Shown piece by piece: positions 26,784 through 36,052 of a stretch of 64,000 bases of DNA. Made by a program: the position numbers and the translations under genes. Below the pieces are notes generated by a model. That model did no database searches, was not told the origin of the DNA, and saw only the letters and a list, made by a program, of their open reading frames with translations. The stretch is from ZC4RG29 sp964521255 (GTDB taxonomy: Bacteria > Bacteroidota > Bacteroidia > Cytophagales > Cyclobacteriaceae). The stretch is taken from the NCBI GenBank assembly GCA_964521255.1, contig CAZFRM010000004.1:62001-126000 (forward strand), written 5' to 3'. Position 1 is the stretch's first letter. Every line of letters begins with the position of its first letter.

Positions 26784-28347
26784 CTCGAACTTTTTCTTGC
26801 GCGGTATTATTTCGTATCGTTTGATATCCCCAAACATAAAAGGCATTTTCATACCAATGCACGGTTCCTCCTTCTCCATTTTTTTCTGAACGTATCTCGT
26901 CTTGCAGGGAATTAGTTTTAACTTTCTCCGTCACCTCTTCACTATCATTATTATCCAGGGAAACTATCTTGACTTTAATATTTGATTCTTTTTTATAGAC
27001 AAATACAATTTGATTATTTACCAGGTTAAAATCACTGACCTGCTCCAGACTGGATTGTTTTATCTCATCAAGTGGGAGACTGTAATCCCACTGTACCTTT
27101 CCGTTTGCATCAAAGGAAACCAGTACCGATTCATAGGTTTTTATGTCATCTACCGAGCGTGAATTGTAACCGTAGGAATAAGGACGTGAATACAAGCGTC
27201 CAAAACCAGGGTAATACCAACCATAGGGTGAGTAGTAGGGATTATAAGAGTAGGGCCCATAAGGACTTGCATAATTTGAGAATGATGACGAGGGACTGTA
27301 CACTTCTGCGAAAAGCAGAAAACCTTTATCGTACTCAACTACGCGATAGGGCATAACATAGTTGACATAGTTCGGAACACCACCTGTACGAACAACTTCT
27401 TTCGTATTTTCCTGGATACGTTTTGCTTTGCCTTCTTTCTGATAGTCCAGGTAGTGCGTTAGTTCTCCAAAAGAAACATATTGAATTTTTTGGTCACTGA
27501 AAGGATCAACAACCATTGCGTAAAAGCCATTGGATTGTTTGGAGTTACCTGCACCCCATGTGCCAAGTAACATCAGGTCTTCGCGTTGGAGCAGGCTGGT
27601 AATTCCCGTTTGTAAAGTTAATTTGCCATCAATACTTACTTTGTCTTCAAGTAGCATTGTGCCATTCTCGTTATACGTCTGAAAAACAACTTTGCGTTCT
27701 TCCCGAAGGGCACGATCAACAAGTACAACGTTGAAAGTATTATTCTCATTCACCCTTAAATCAACCAACTCTGTGTCGCTCTGAAAGAATCCGGGAAGCA
27801 CTTTAATATTTTTTTCCTTCAGATTATATAAGATAATGCTTGGCTCCTTTGAAACATATCCCCCAAGCACAACACTTGAACCGACTTTGCTGAAGTGTGT
27901 AAGACGCAGTGGCAGTTCTGTCTTGATGGTGTATCGTGATGTTTCAAAGCTATTTAAATTTATCTCAACTACTTCGAGGTCACTTTTTTCATTTTCACCT
28001 TGCCTGTAAAGAAGGTACATCTGGCCCTGATAATATTCATAGCCAATCATCTTGTTTCTGGTGTCGGCGCTAAACTCGATTCTTTTCTTTTCTTTCAGGT
28101 CAGTGTCAAGAACTATGGCCTGCCATATTTTTTTTCCGCTTTCATATTTTTCTTTGTCACGAATCAACAGGATACCTTCACTTTTCATCGGGATAAGTGA
28201 GAAAATTCCATCCGAGTATTTGAATTTCTCCTCGAAGCGCGCTGTTTGAGATACCTGTGCTGAGGTGGTTGTATAAAGAGCAGTTACAACGAGAACGGAT
28301 AGGATACCAAAAATGCGACCTGGAATCTGCATGTTATTTATGTTCAC
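26749..28347 (-). CDS. Secreted protein with Tyr-rich insert
   Basis: 532 residues, signal peptide about residues 1-30 (ending TTTSAQ). Beta-rich body of the same kind as the gene that follows; shared motifs are LVSFDANGKVQWDYSLPLDE and the near C-terminal VFYINKV. A low-complexity insert in the middle (about residues 355-395) is rich in Tyr, Pro, Gly and Ser, with PYGPYSYNPYYSPYGWYYPG as its core, which is absent from the sister protein. The start may be ATG 28347 or 28332 (MQIPGRIFG). It directly follows the EVE gene, with overlap of a few bases, so they share a transcript. Function is unknown. Confidence 0.65.
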   Translation of the reverse strand: MNINNMQIPGRIFGILSVLVVTALYTTTSAQVSQTARFEEKFKYSDGIFSLIPMKSEGILLIRDKEKYESGKKIWQAIVLDTDLKEKKRIEFSADTRNKMIGYEYYQGQMYLLYRQGENEKSDLEVVEINLNSFETSRYTIKTELPLRLTHFSKVGSSVVLGGYVSKEPSIILYNLKEKNIKVLPGFFQSDTELVDLRVNENNTFNVVLVDRALREERKVVFQTYNENGTMLLEDKVSIDGKLTLQTGITSLLQREDLMLLGTWGAGNSKQSNGFYAMVVDPFSDQKIQYVSFGELTHYLDYQKEGKAKRIQENTKEVVRTGGVPNYVNYVMPYRVVEYDKGFLLFAEVYSPSSSFSNYASPYGPYSYNPYYSPYGWYYPGFGRLYSRPYSYGYNSRSVDDIKTYESVLVSFDANGKVQWDYSLPLDEIKQSSLEQVSDFNLVNNQIVFVYKKESNIKVKIVSLDNNDSEEVTEKVKTNSLQDEIRSEKNGEGGTVHWYENAFYVWGYQTIRNNTAQEKVRDVFYINKVEVK

Positions 28348-28738
28348 TTAAATCCAACACAATTTCAAACTCTTTTTTTGTTACCGGTTGTACGGAAAGA
28401 CGTGCAGCACGTACCAATACCATATCGGATAAACGCTTGTCCGCCTTTATTTGTGCCAGCGAAACAGGATTTTTTAATTTCTGTTTGGGTGTAACTTCAA
28501 TAGCAGCCCATTCCTTATCCTTGGGATCAGGAAAATGTTCTTTCGTTATCGCAGCAAGTCCAATGATAGCCTTTTCTTCGCCGGTATGGTAAATAAATAC
28601 AACATCATCTTTTTTCATCGCTTTAATGTTGCTGCGTGCCTGAAAATTTCTGACACCGTCCCAGGTTGTTTTTTTGTCTTTTGTCAAGTCGTCCCAGGAG
28701 TAAGTATCGGGTTCGGTTTTAAGCAGCCAATAATTCAT
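28334..28738 (-). CDS. EVE domain protein
   Basis: 134 residues, a single EVE domain. It begins MNYWLLKTEPDTYSWDDL, then WDGVRNFQARSNIKAMKKDD, DVVFIYHTGEEKAIIGLA, and ends with a VRAARLSVQPVTKKEFEIVL strand. This follows the conserved EVE/YTH-like fold, which binds modified bases in DNA or RNA. Its length is standard. It starts a transcript that runs through the two paralogous secreted proteins. Confidence 0.93.
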   Translation of the reverse strand: MNYWLLKTEPDTYSWDDLTKDKKTTWDGVRNFQARSNIKAMKKDDVVFIYHTGEEKAIIGLAAITKEHFPDPKDKEWAAIEVTPKQKLKNPVSLAQIKADKRLSDMVLVRAARLSVQPVTKKEFEIVLDLSEHK

Positions 28739-29110
28739 CTTTTATAAACTTTAATTTTCATTAGAAAGATAAAATACCTGGGGTTCATTTTTCCATTTCA
28801 TGGTTGATGAAGGGGCCTGAGTATTTCATATGTTAATAAATTGATTTTTTAAGGACATATGGAATTCGCATATTGAGAGGAGCCCCAAAAACAGACACTG
28901 CAATTAACATCCCGTTGGGTATAGTTCTCTTTATGCTCATTTCATATGTTAATGTTTCTATTGTTATTTGGTGCAAATAGTTGGCCAGATCTTTAACTGA
29001 AAATTTTTCAGATTTCTAAAATAACAAATAGTCTTTAGATTTTTATGACACGGTGGGCCTTAATAAAGTTTAAAATGATTTACGTTTAACCCGCATCAAA
29101 TTACTTCAAT
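28739..29110. other. Divergent intergenic region with a short direct repeat
   Basis: 372 bases between the EVE gene (minus) and the next gene (plus). It is A/T rich. The 14-mer TTTCATATGTTAAT occurs twice in direct orientation (near 28826 and 28940). No gene or clear hairpin was seen. Confidence 0.5.
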
Positions 29111-29656
29111 ATGTCGCTAACGCACGGTTTTGTGGTGTTTCTTTTTATGATCGGCTTAAGTCATGGAGGGTTTGCGCAAGCGCAACTCGTATTATTAAAG
29201 AATGAGCAGGTCTTGCTTCGCTTAAATCCAGGGGAAGACTTTGTATACAGGCTGAAAAACGCAAAACAGGTAAGAACAACCTATGTCAACAATCTTTCTG
29301 ATACGGCAGTAGTCACGCATCTCGATACAGTCCCATATCATATGATCGACAGGATTTATTTCAAAAAGGTCACCTTTTTTAATCGGTTAGGCGTTGCATT
29401 GGTTATTGGTGGAGCAGGATATTTTTTGATTGATCAGTTAAATAATGTAGTTGTTCACGGCAATGAAGCAGAGCTTAACGAAAGTGTGACGACTGCTTCC
29501 GTTGCCATGGTGGCGGTTGGATTACCAATGATGTTAATAAAGAAAAAATATGTACGGGTGAAAGGAAGAACGAGATTGTTAATGGTAAAGGAAGGTTCCC
29601 CTTTTTATTTAGATAACCGGCCAAAAGGATATGTTTCGCCTTTTATTCCACGATGA
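29111..29656 (+). CDS. Hypothetical exported membrane protein
   Basis: 181 residues, signal peptide about 1-25 (ending GGFAQAQ). A beta-strand segment with LLRLNPGEDFVYRLKNAKQ is followed by a membrane segment (RLGVALVIGGAGYFLIDQL) and a second hydrophobic stretch (ASVAMVAVGLPMMLIK) and a C-terminal KGRTRLLMVKEGSPFYLD strand. No family is recognised. It precedes prfB by 51 bases on the same strand. Confidence 0.6.
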   Translation: MSLTHGFVVFLFMIGLSHGGFAQAQLVLLKNEQVLLRLNPGEDFVYRLKNAKQVRTTYVNNLSDTAVVTHLDTVPYHMIDRIYFKKVTFFNRLGVALVIGGAGYFLIDQLNNVVVHGNEAELNESVTTASVAMVAVGLPMMLIKKKYVRVKGRTRLLMVKEGSPFYLDNRPKGYVSPFIPR

Positions 29657-29707
29657 GCCAATGGAGCTATTAAATATTAAAAGTATATTGCGCCAAAATT
29701 TAGCATC

Positions 29708-30806
29708 ATGACAACGGAACAATTGAAAGATTTAAAAGCTCGTGTTAGCGCTTTAAGGAGGTATCTTTGACTACGATCGTAAGATAGTAGAAGTAAAAGA
29801 TGAGGAGCTGATCACTCAACAAGCCGATTTCTGGAATAATCCAAAGCAAGCTGAAGCCATGTTAAAAGACCTTCGTGGAAAGAAGGTTTGGACGGATGCA
29901 TTCGAAATGGTCAACAAATCAATTGAGGACCTTGAAGTGCTGAACGAATTTCACGAAGCCGGGGATGTAGGTGAAGATGAACTTGATAATGAATTCAGGA
30001 AAGCATCAACGGCAGTAGAAGAACTGGAATTTAAAAAGATGCTGAGTCGTGAAGAAGATCAGCTCAGCGCAGTCGTTGAAATCAACCCGGGAGCAGGTGG
30101 AACAGAAAGCCAGGATTGGGCTGACATGCTCAATCGCATGTACATCATGTGGGGTGAGAAAAACGCCTATAAGGTTTCACAGATTGATTACCAGGCCGGG
30201 GATGTAGCTGGTATTAAATCAGCAACGCTTGAGATCGATGGTCCTTTTGCCTATGGTAAATTAAAATCTGAAATAGGCGTTCATCGCCTTGTACGAATTT
30301 CACCTTTTGATTCCAACCAGCGAAGACATACATCTTTTGCTTCCGTTTTTGTTTACCCCAAAGTTGATGACTCGATTGAGATTGAAGTGAATGCCGCTGA
30401 TATTGAAATTCAGACGTCACGTTCCGGGGGTGCAGGCGGGCAAAATGTAAATAAAGTAGAAACGAAAGTTCAACTTACACATAAGCCTACCGGTATAGTA
30501 ATTGTATGCCAGGTTGAACGTTCACAACATGCCAACCGTGAACGCGCCATGCAAATGCTGAAATCCAAACTCTATCAACTGGAGATGGAGAAGAGAAATG
30601 TTGAGCGTGATAAAATTGAAGCCGGTAAGATGAAGATCGACTTTGGTTCACAAATCAGAAATTACGTATTGCATCCTTACAAGCTTGTGAAAGATGCGCG
30701 AACCGGCGTTGAACGAACGGACGCACAAAATGTATTGGATGGTGATCTGGATGATTACATTAAAGCTTACCTGCTTGGGGCACAGGAAAAGGCCCAGCAA
30801 GTATGA
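29708..30806 (+). CDS. prfB: Peptide chain release factor 2 with programmed +1 frameshift
   Basis: The gene begins at ATG 29708 (MTTEQLKDLKARVSALRRYL). At codon 21 the frame meets TGA at 29768-29770, and reading continues in the +1 frame as DYDRKIVEVKDEE. The slip site CTTTGAC is preceded by an AGGAGG block (29756-29761) three bases before CTT, the same arrangement known from E. coli. With the slip, the protein has 365 residues. The GGQ peptidyl-hydrolase motif is in SRSGGAGGQNVNKVET, and the PCRF domain precedes it. This frameshift gives autoregulation by RF2 levels. The next gene overlaps the stop by 4 bases. Confidence 0.97.
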
Positions 30807-31984
30807 TCAGTCAATCATCGGCTAAGAAAGTCTATAACACACAATTCTGGTTACTCTGCATAAGTTCGCTTCTGTTCTTTGCGAGTTTTAATATGATCAT
30901 TCCTGAACTACCAGCCTATTTGACAAGTTTGGGTGGAGCTGAATACAAAGGATTGATCATTTCTCTCTTTACACTCACAGCAATGATCTCACGCCCTTTC
31001 AGCGGGAAACTTGCTGATAAATATGGAAGAGTTCCTGTTATTGTTTTTGGCTCAACAGTTTGCTTTATCTGTGGGTTCTTGTATCCGTTACTTTCTTCTG
31101 TCGCCGGTTTTCTATTTATTCGCTTAGTACATGGCTTCTCAACGGGTTTTACACCCACCGGACAAAGTGCCTATTTGTCTGATGTGATTCCCCCTGAGCG
31201 GCGTGGTGAAGCTATGGGGCTACTGGGAACAGCAGGAACTGTAGGTATGGCTGCCGGTCCTGCGATAGGAGGTGCTATCGCCAATCATTTCTCAATTAAT
31301 TTTTTGTTTTATTGCTCTTCTTTATTTGCCATACTCTCTGTAATAATTTTGAAAGGGGTTAAAGAAACACTTCCGGTGCGAAATAAATTTTCTGTAACCA
31401 TGCTAAAAGTAAATTGGCATGACCTGTTTGATTTTGGCGTGTGGATACCTTGTCTAATAATGACACTTACTGCATTTGCTTACGGTGCTATGCTCACTAT
31501 CATTCCTGATTTTGGTGATCATACCGGCATTCGAAACAAAGGTTTATTGTTTAGTTTTTTTACAATCGCTTCTCTTGCTGTGCGGCTACTTGCCGGTAAG
31601 GCTTCCGATCGATACGGAAGAAGAAATGTTTTGAAAATTTCAACTGTTATTGTAGCCATTGCCATGGCCTGGATTGGTTTTTCAGATTCGCCAGCAGATT
31701 TGATGATCGGGATGACGATCTATGGACTTGGGCATGGCATGACATCGCCAACCTTACTGGCATGGGCCGTTGATCTTAGTGATGAAAACCATAAAGGCAG
31801 AGGTTTGGGCAGTTTGTATATATCGTTGGAACTGGGTATAGGATCGGGAGCTTTTATAGCGGCTTTTATTTTTGATAACAACCCGTTGAACTTTGCAAAA
31901 ACATTTTTAACCTGTAGCTTACTTTCTGTCCTTGCTTTTATTTTTCTTATTTCTTTACGACCCGCCAAAAGAATAAGCGTGTGA
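30803..31984 (+). CDS. MFS transporter
   Basis: 393 residues with about 12 membrane segments. The conserved cytoplasmic loop between segments 2 and 3 is GKLADKYGRVPVIVFG, matched in the second half by GKASDRYGRRNVLKI; the motif C-like GLLGTAGTVGMAAGPAIGG in the fifth segment suggests a drug/proton antiporter-type exporter. The start overlaps the prfB stop codon by 4 bases. The substrate is unknown. Confidence 0.9.
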   Translation: MISQSSAKKVYNTQFWLLCISSLLFFASFNMIIPELPAYLTSLGGAEYKGLIISLFTLTAMISRPFSGKLADKYGRVPVIVFGSTVCFICGFLYPLLSSVAGFLFIRLVHGFSTGFTPTGQSAYLSDVIPPERRGEAMGLLGTAGTVGMAAGPAIGGAIANHFSINFLFYCSSLFAILSVIILKGVKETLPVRNKFSVTMLKVNWHDLFDFGVWIPCLIMTLTAFAYGAMLTIIPDFGDHTGIRNKGLLFSFFTIASLAVRLLAGKASDRYGRRNVLKISTVIVAIAMAWIGFSDSPADLMIGMTIYGLGHGMTSPTLLAWAVDLSDENHKGRGLGSLYISLELGIGSGAFIAAFIFDNNPLNFAKTFLTCSLLSVLAFIFLISLRPAKRISV

Positions 31985-32640
31985 AAAAGATTTTACTCAT
32001 TCTTTTTATTGTTGTTAGCACAGGGGAATTATTTTCCCAGCTTTCAGAACTTCATCGTTTAAACCTTGTATTAAAGCCGCTCATAATGACTTTGCTGGTC
32101 GCGTATTATATAGTGGCCAGTGAAAGCAAAGTTTCCAAACTGGTTCTTGCGGCCATGATACTATCTTTTTTGGGTGATACATTTCTCCTGTTACAGGGAG
32201 AATTGTATTTTATGTTGGGATTGGGATCGTTCCTTCTTGCTCATCTCTTTTATATACGGGCATACAGACAGCATCGGAATGATAATGAAAGCGAACTTCA
32301 GGGTATTCGAAGGATAAGATATTCATTTCCCATTGTATTATGTGGAGCGGGATTGCTAGTCATATTGTATCCCCATCTTGGCAAACTTCTGATTCCAGTT
32401 TTTATGTATGCACTGGTGTTGGTAGTAATGGTTTTAAATGCGCTCTTCAGGGTTGGCCGAACTTCACCGGCAAGTTTTTGGATGGTATTTACCGGCGCGT
32501 GCTTATTTATGATTTCTGATTCTTTGCTGGCCATCAACAAATTTATTTCACCGCTTGTTAACGGCGGCTTCTGGATAATGCTAACGTATATCGTTGCTCA
32601 ATTTTTGATTGTAGATGGATTGACCCGTCATCAACATTAG
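31981..32640 (+). CDS. Lysoplasmalogenase-like (YhhN/TMEM86) membrane protein
   Basis: 219 residues, about 7-8 hydrophobic segments. Sequence landmarks of the YhhN family include LVLKPLIMTLLVAYYI, ILSFLGDTFLL (family SLxxDxxL motif), FMLGLGSFLLAHLFYIRAY and ACLFMISDSLLAINKF. These proteins in animals cleave vinyl ether lysolipids. The start is GTG at 31981, with 4 bases overlapping the MFS gene stop. It is convergent with the next gene, the stops overlapping by 4 bases. Confidence 0.85.
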   Translation: MKKILLILFIVVSTGELFSQLSELHRLNLVLKPLIMTLLVAYYIVASESKVSKLVLAAMILSFLGDTFLLLQGELYFMLGLGSFLLAHLFYIRAYRQHRNDNESELQGIRRIRYSFPIVLCGAGLLVILYPHLGKLLIPVFMYALVLVVMVLNALFRVGRTSPASFWMVFTGACLFMISDSLLAINKFISPLVNGGFWIMLTYIVAQFLIVDGLTRHQH

Positions 32641-33284
32641 TATTGAAACCATTCAACCTGGGAATTGGATTTAAGAAAGTCATTGAACGCATCCAGTTTC
32701 TTTTCATTGCCGGATACATCGTATATCAACAGATAAAAATTCCTTTGTTTTAAGTCTCGTTTTCTTCTAAACGCAATTTTTCTTTTCGTTAATTCATTTT
32801 CCATGGATGTGATAAACGCGTCTGTAGTTTTAATACTGATTTTATAAGAACGAACCTGGTGCAATTGTTCAATCAAAAGCTGAACGCGTTCCATAAGAAC
32901 CAATACTATAAGTACAACCAGTAAGCTGAAGAAGGCGACAAAATATTCACCCACGCCAATGACCATTCCTAACGCAGAGGCAATCCATACGGTTGAAGCC
33001 GTGGTTAAGCCCGTTACACTCAATCCATCTTTAAAAATAATTCCAGCGCCAAGAAAGCCGACACCCGTAACAATGGTTGCAGCAATACGATCCTGGGAGT
33101 CGGGGTCGATTATAAGTGAGACAATCGTAAATATGGTTGAACCCAGACATATCATAATCATGGTACGCAATCCGGCAGCTTTGCTTCTGTATTCTCTTTC
33201 AAAACCAATGATCGATCCGACAGCAAATGAAATCAGAATGCGTAGCGCATAATCGGTGTTAAATTCTATTTCCATTTCCTTCAA
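32637..33284 (-). CDS. MgtC/SapB family protein
   Basis: 215 residues. Four or five N-terminal membrane helices with the MgtC landmarks GSIIGFEREYRSKAAGLRTM, GFLGAGIIFKDGLSVTGLTTAS and TVWIASALGMVIGVGEY, followed by a C-terminal soluble ACT-like domain (about 140-215). MgtC proteins help survival under low magnesium or in hosts, probably by acting on ATP synthase or other transporters; the specific role here is not known. Confidence 0.92.
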   Translation of the reverse strand: MKEMEIEFNTDYALRILISFAVGSIIGFEREYRSKAAGLRTMIMICLGSTIFTIVSLIIDPDSQDRIAATIVTGVGFLGAGIIFKDGLSVTGLTTASTVWIASALGMVIGVGEYFVAFFSLLVVLIVLVLMERVQLLIEQLHQVRSYKISIKTTDAFITSMENELTKRKIAFRRKRDLKQRNFYLLIYDVSGNEKKLDAFNDFLKSNSQVEWFQY

Positions 33285-33387
33285 TTAATGTAACGAAATA
33301 CAATATACCAATTGTTTTAAGGTACTCGTAATAGTAAAATTCTATAAAACTACGGTTTACTTTCTGCCACGCCTATCATAAAAGCAT

Positions 33388-33636
33388 ATGTCAACCCAGA
33401 CTACAGAAACAGGACAAAAACATCCTGACGCGTGGCAGCGGAACTTATTGCCATTGCTGATCATTGTGCCAACAGATTTCATGAGTGTTTTTATTTTCCT
33501 TACTACTCACCAATGGTTCAATTTAATAAGGTACTTATTGGTCATCCGGATTCAAGTATCCATAGACTGGTTAGAGAATGTACAGTCTTCTTTTCGCCGG
33601 GCCTTAAAAAATTGATGCAGAAGAAACGATCCTATT
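33388..33636 (+). other. Decayed or non-coding stretch with competing frames
   Basis: Two overlapping frames, one from ATG 33388 (MSTQTTETGQKHPDAW) and one from 33432 (MAAELIAIADHCANRF), both end near 33615-33638. Neither matches a family I recognise, and the protein-like signal appears split between frames, which could mean a frameshifted remnant. It lies between MgtC and repeat C copy 2. Confidence 0.3.
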
Positions 33637-33822
33637 AATGAGAGCATCATTTACTAATATAAAACATTCTATCAACAGATATTAACCAATGTTGAAAAGT
33701 AGGCAATAGGGCAATCGCAGTAGGCAAAATTGCCTATTGCCATTTGCTTACTGCCATTTTTTCGTTTGTATCATAGATTTTTGAATGAACTAAGTAGCAC
33801 TAAATCACTAAACGATTAATAA
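33633..33822. repeat. 190-bp repeat C, copy 2
   Basis: Almost the same as 24944-25133, including the hairpin-forming GGCAATAGG(G)CAAT ... ATTGCCTATTGCC, with an added G in the left arm of this copy. Both copies are in the same orientation. This copy sits at the left edge of the A/T-rich nuclease-helicase island. Confidence 0.85.
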
Positions 33823-34227
33823 ACCTGCAATTCTTCGAAGAAATCAAGATAACAAATTTCTCTTCGTCCAACCTGATGGGTTGTTTAAATACGTTAGTTG
33901 GTAGCAATAGGGCCTGGACAAATTTGTGTTAAAAAAACGGACGACAATTTTCTAACAAAGATTTCCCACGTGGACAAGTGAAAGGCTTTGTAGATAACTT
34001 GGGCTTGAGAAAATTAAAACAAGGACAGACTAAAAAATTAATACAGCCGACCCTTCGTATTTTTAAGAAGATTGTGCTTCGACTTGCCCCGCGCATTTGG
34101 CACATGCCATAGCCGCACAAGCCCATCGCGACACCAAAGCTATGGCAAGAGCCAAATCCCCCCGCTCAACTATTCACAGATTTAGTCTATTTTTATAAAC
34201 AATGAATTCCAAGAACGACAAGGTCTC
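33823..34227. other. A/T-rich island flank, no gene seen
   Basis: 405 bases between repeat C and the nuclease gene. A local inverted repeat GCCATAG ... CTATGGC is found around 34107-34145. No convincing gene is seen on either strand; it should contain the promoter of the next operon. Confidence 0.5.
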
Positions 34228-36051
34228 ATGAACGAGAGAAAGCTATCCGAACTACAGAAAGAGTATAGAGCCTTCTTCTTAGAGAAGATGAGACTTTATG
34301 GCGTTAAATCACCTGCTGAGTTAACTAAAGAAAAAAAGAGTGAGTTCTTCACAGAAATAAAAAAAGACTGGGCGAAACATAAACTATCAAAAAGACAGTT
34401 AAAGGAGGCCAACAACAAGAAAACCCAACCAACTGTTGACGAACCTTTAGAAAAGAATATCGAGAATCCGAAAGAGGAAATCGAAATTGAATGGGTTAAA
34501 AAGGAGTTTCAACTCCTTAGAGAAAAAAAGGGACAACGCCAAGAGTTAGAAGAAACACCTAAAGAATTCATAAAACAAATAATTAAGTCGGAGCCAAATC
34601 AGGAGCAAACAGATGACTTGAGAATTTTATTTAACCCTAATAATCATTTTATACAGGATGACCAATACCAATATCCTGTTGTGAAAATGCCCAAACGAAA
34701 CTCAAGCCTAAAGCTTCCCCGAGCAGGGCGTTCTAATCAAAAGGGGTACAAGGAGAATGATTTCTACAATCAACTTAAAGAGCATTTAACAGGTATTGAA
34801 ATTGCGGACAATGTTCATATGGTAATCCCATATTTTAATAAGCCATATGAACCAGACATTGTTCTGTTTGATAGGAACTTAAACCTCTATATCGATATTG
34901 AAATTGACGAACCATATGATGGTTATTATAGATACCCAACTCATTATATAAATCCTGAAGATGAAGTTAAGCAAGACAATATCAGGGATTTATTTTTTAC
35001 AGAGAGCGGATGGATTGTAATAAGGTTCACGGAGAAACAGGTCCATTGTCAAGTGAACGAGTGCATTGAGCATATAAAAAATGTCCTTAACTCAATTTAC
35101 AATCAAGCTTTTACAAGCGATTCCAAATGTGAAAAGGAAAAACAATGGGATTACAATCGGTGCATTCAATGGCAGAAATTCTATTACAGAGAAAAATACC
35201 TTGGCATAGAAAGGTTTCAAAAGCAACATAGCTACAGGGAAATCCAAATTAATACCGCGGAAAATGAAAGCATTGAGAGGGTAATTGAAAGAACTAAAAT
35301 ATTCCAATTTGATAATTGGAATAGCAGTATTGCATTCGATGAAGAATCGCACAAATACCTTCACCCAAAAGATGAAACAGGTAATGCTGAATATATTTCG
35401 GTGACCACACTGATTGAACGCTTTTTTCCTTTTGATTTGATGAGATACATCGAAAGAAAGGCGGAAGAAGAAAACAGATCAGAAGATGATGTAATGGATG
35501 AATACCTTTTAATGCGAGATGAAGCTGCAGAAAGGGGGACATACCTGCATAACCAAATTGAAAGCTATTTGAAGGGAAAGGAGTTCGATTCAGATTCAAA
35601 AGAGTTTGGATTGTTTCTTGATTTTTTTGAGAAAGAGATAAGACCAAGAAATCTAATATTCTTCGATGCAGAAAAAATGATTTTCTCTGACAAGTATAAT
35701 GCAGCTGGAACGATTGACTGTCTTTTTAAAAAGAATAACAAGGACGAATATGTGATGCTAGATTGGAAGCGCAGTAAAAAATTAGTAATTAATGGAAGTG
35801 GGGAACCAGACAAACGTGGCTTCCAAGTACAAATTAGTGGACTGACAGAACTTAATAACTCTAGTTACTACAGATATTGTCTCCAACAGAATATTTACAA
35901 ACATATAGTTGAGAACGAGTATTCAATAAAAATATCATCGATGCAGTTGATTGTGCTGCATGAAAGATATGACAAGTATCATGTGGTAACAGTACCTCAA
36001 TTGAAGAAGGAAACTCAAATAATCCTAAACTCATTAAAGGTAAAAGTTTGA
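34228..36051 (+). CDS. Protein with two PD-(D/E)XK nuclease domains
   Basis: 607 residues. Residues 1-125 are highly charged and helical. Residues about 170-290 resemble a DUF559/Vsr-like nuclease: YEPDIVLFDRN (Asp210), NLYIDIEIDEPYDG (acidic residues at 223-227) and DNIRDLFFTESGWIVIRF (250-267). Residues about 365-607 resemble the RecB/Cas4 nuclease family: AERGTYLHNQIESYL (His441), NAAGTIDCLF (Asp497), VMLDWKRSKK (Asp512, Lys514) and a QxxxY-type QQNIY (553-557). Two distinct nuclease folds in a single chain is unusual. The stop is one base from the ATG of the helicase gene, so the products are likely made together. The gene is A/T-rich relative to neighbours. A role in defence or in DNA end processing is inference. 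Confidence 0.75.
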   Translation: MNERKLSELQKEYRAFFLEKMRLYGVKSPAELTKEKKSEFFTEIKKDWAKHKLSKRQLKEANNKKTQPTVDEPLEKNIENPKEEIEIEWVKKEFQLLREKKGQRQELEETPKEFIKQIIKSEPNQEQTDDLRILFNPNNHFIQDDQYQYPVVKMPKRNSSLKLPRAGRSNQKGYKENDFYNQLKEHLTGIEIADNVHMVIPYFNKPYEPDIVLFDRNLNLYIDIEIDEPYDGYYRYPTHYINPEDEVKQDNIRDLFFTESGWIVIRFTEKQVHCQVNECIEHIKNVLNSIYNQAFTSDSKCEKEKQWDYNRCIQWQKFYYREKYLGIERFQKQHSYREIQINTAENESIERVIERTKIFQFDNWNSSIAFDEESHKYLHPKDETGNAEYISVTTLIERFFPFDLMRYIERKAEEENRSEDDVMDEYLLMRDEAAERGTYLHNQIESYLKGKEFDSDSKEFGLFLDFFEKEIRPRNLIFFDAEKMIFSDKYNAAGTIDCLFKKNNKDEYVMLDWKRSKKLVINGSGEPDKRGFQVQISGLTELNNSSYYRYCLQQNIYKHIVENEYSIKISSMQLIVLHERYDKYHVVTVPQLKKETQIILNSLKVKV

Positions 36052-36052
36052 T

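Noticed and set aside
33388..33638. A real gene in the gap after MgtC
   Set aside because: The two competing frames are short and unrecognised, and no single frame is convincing; kept only as a possible remnant.
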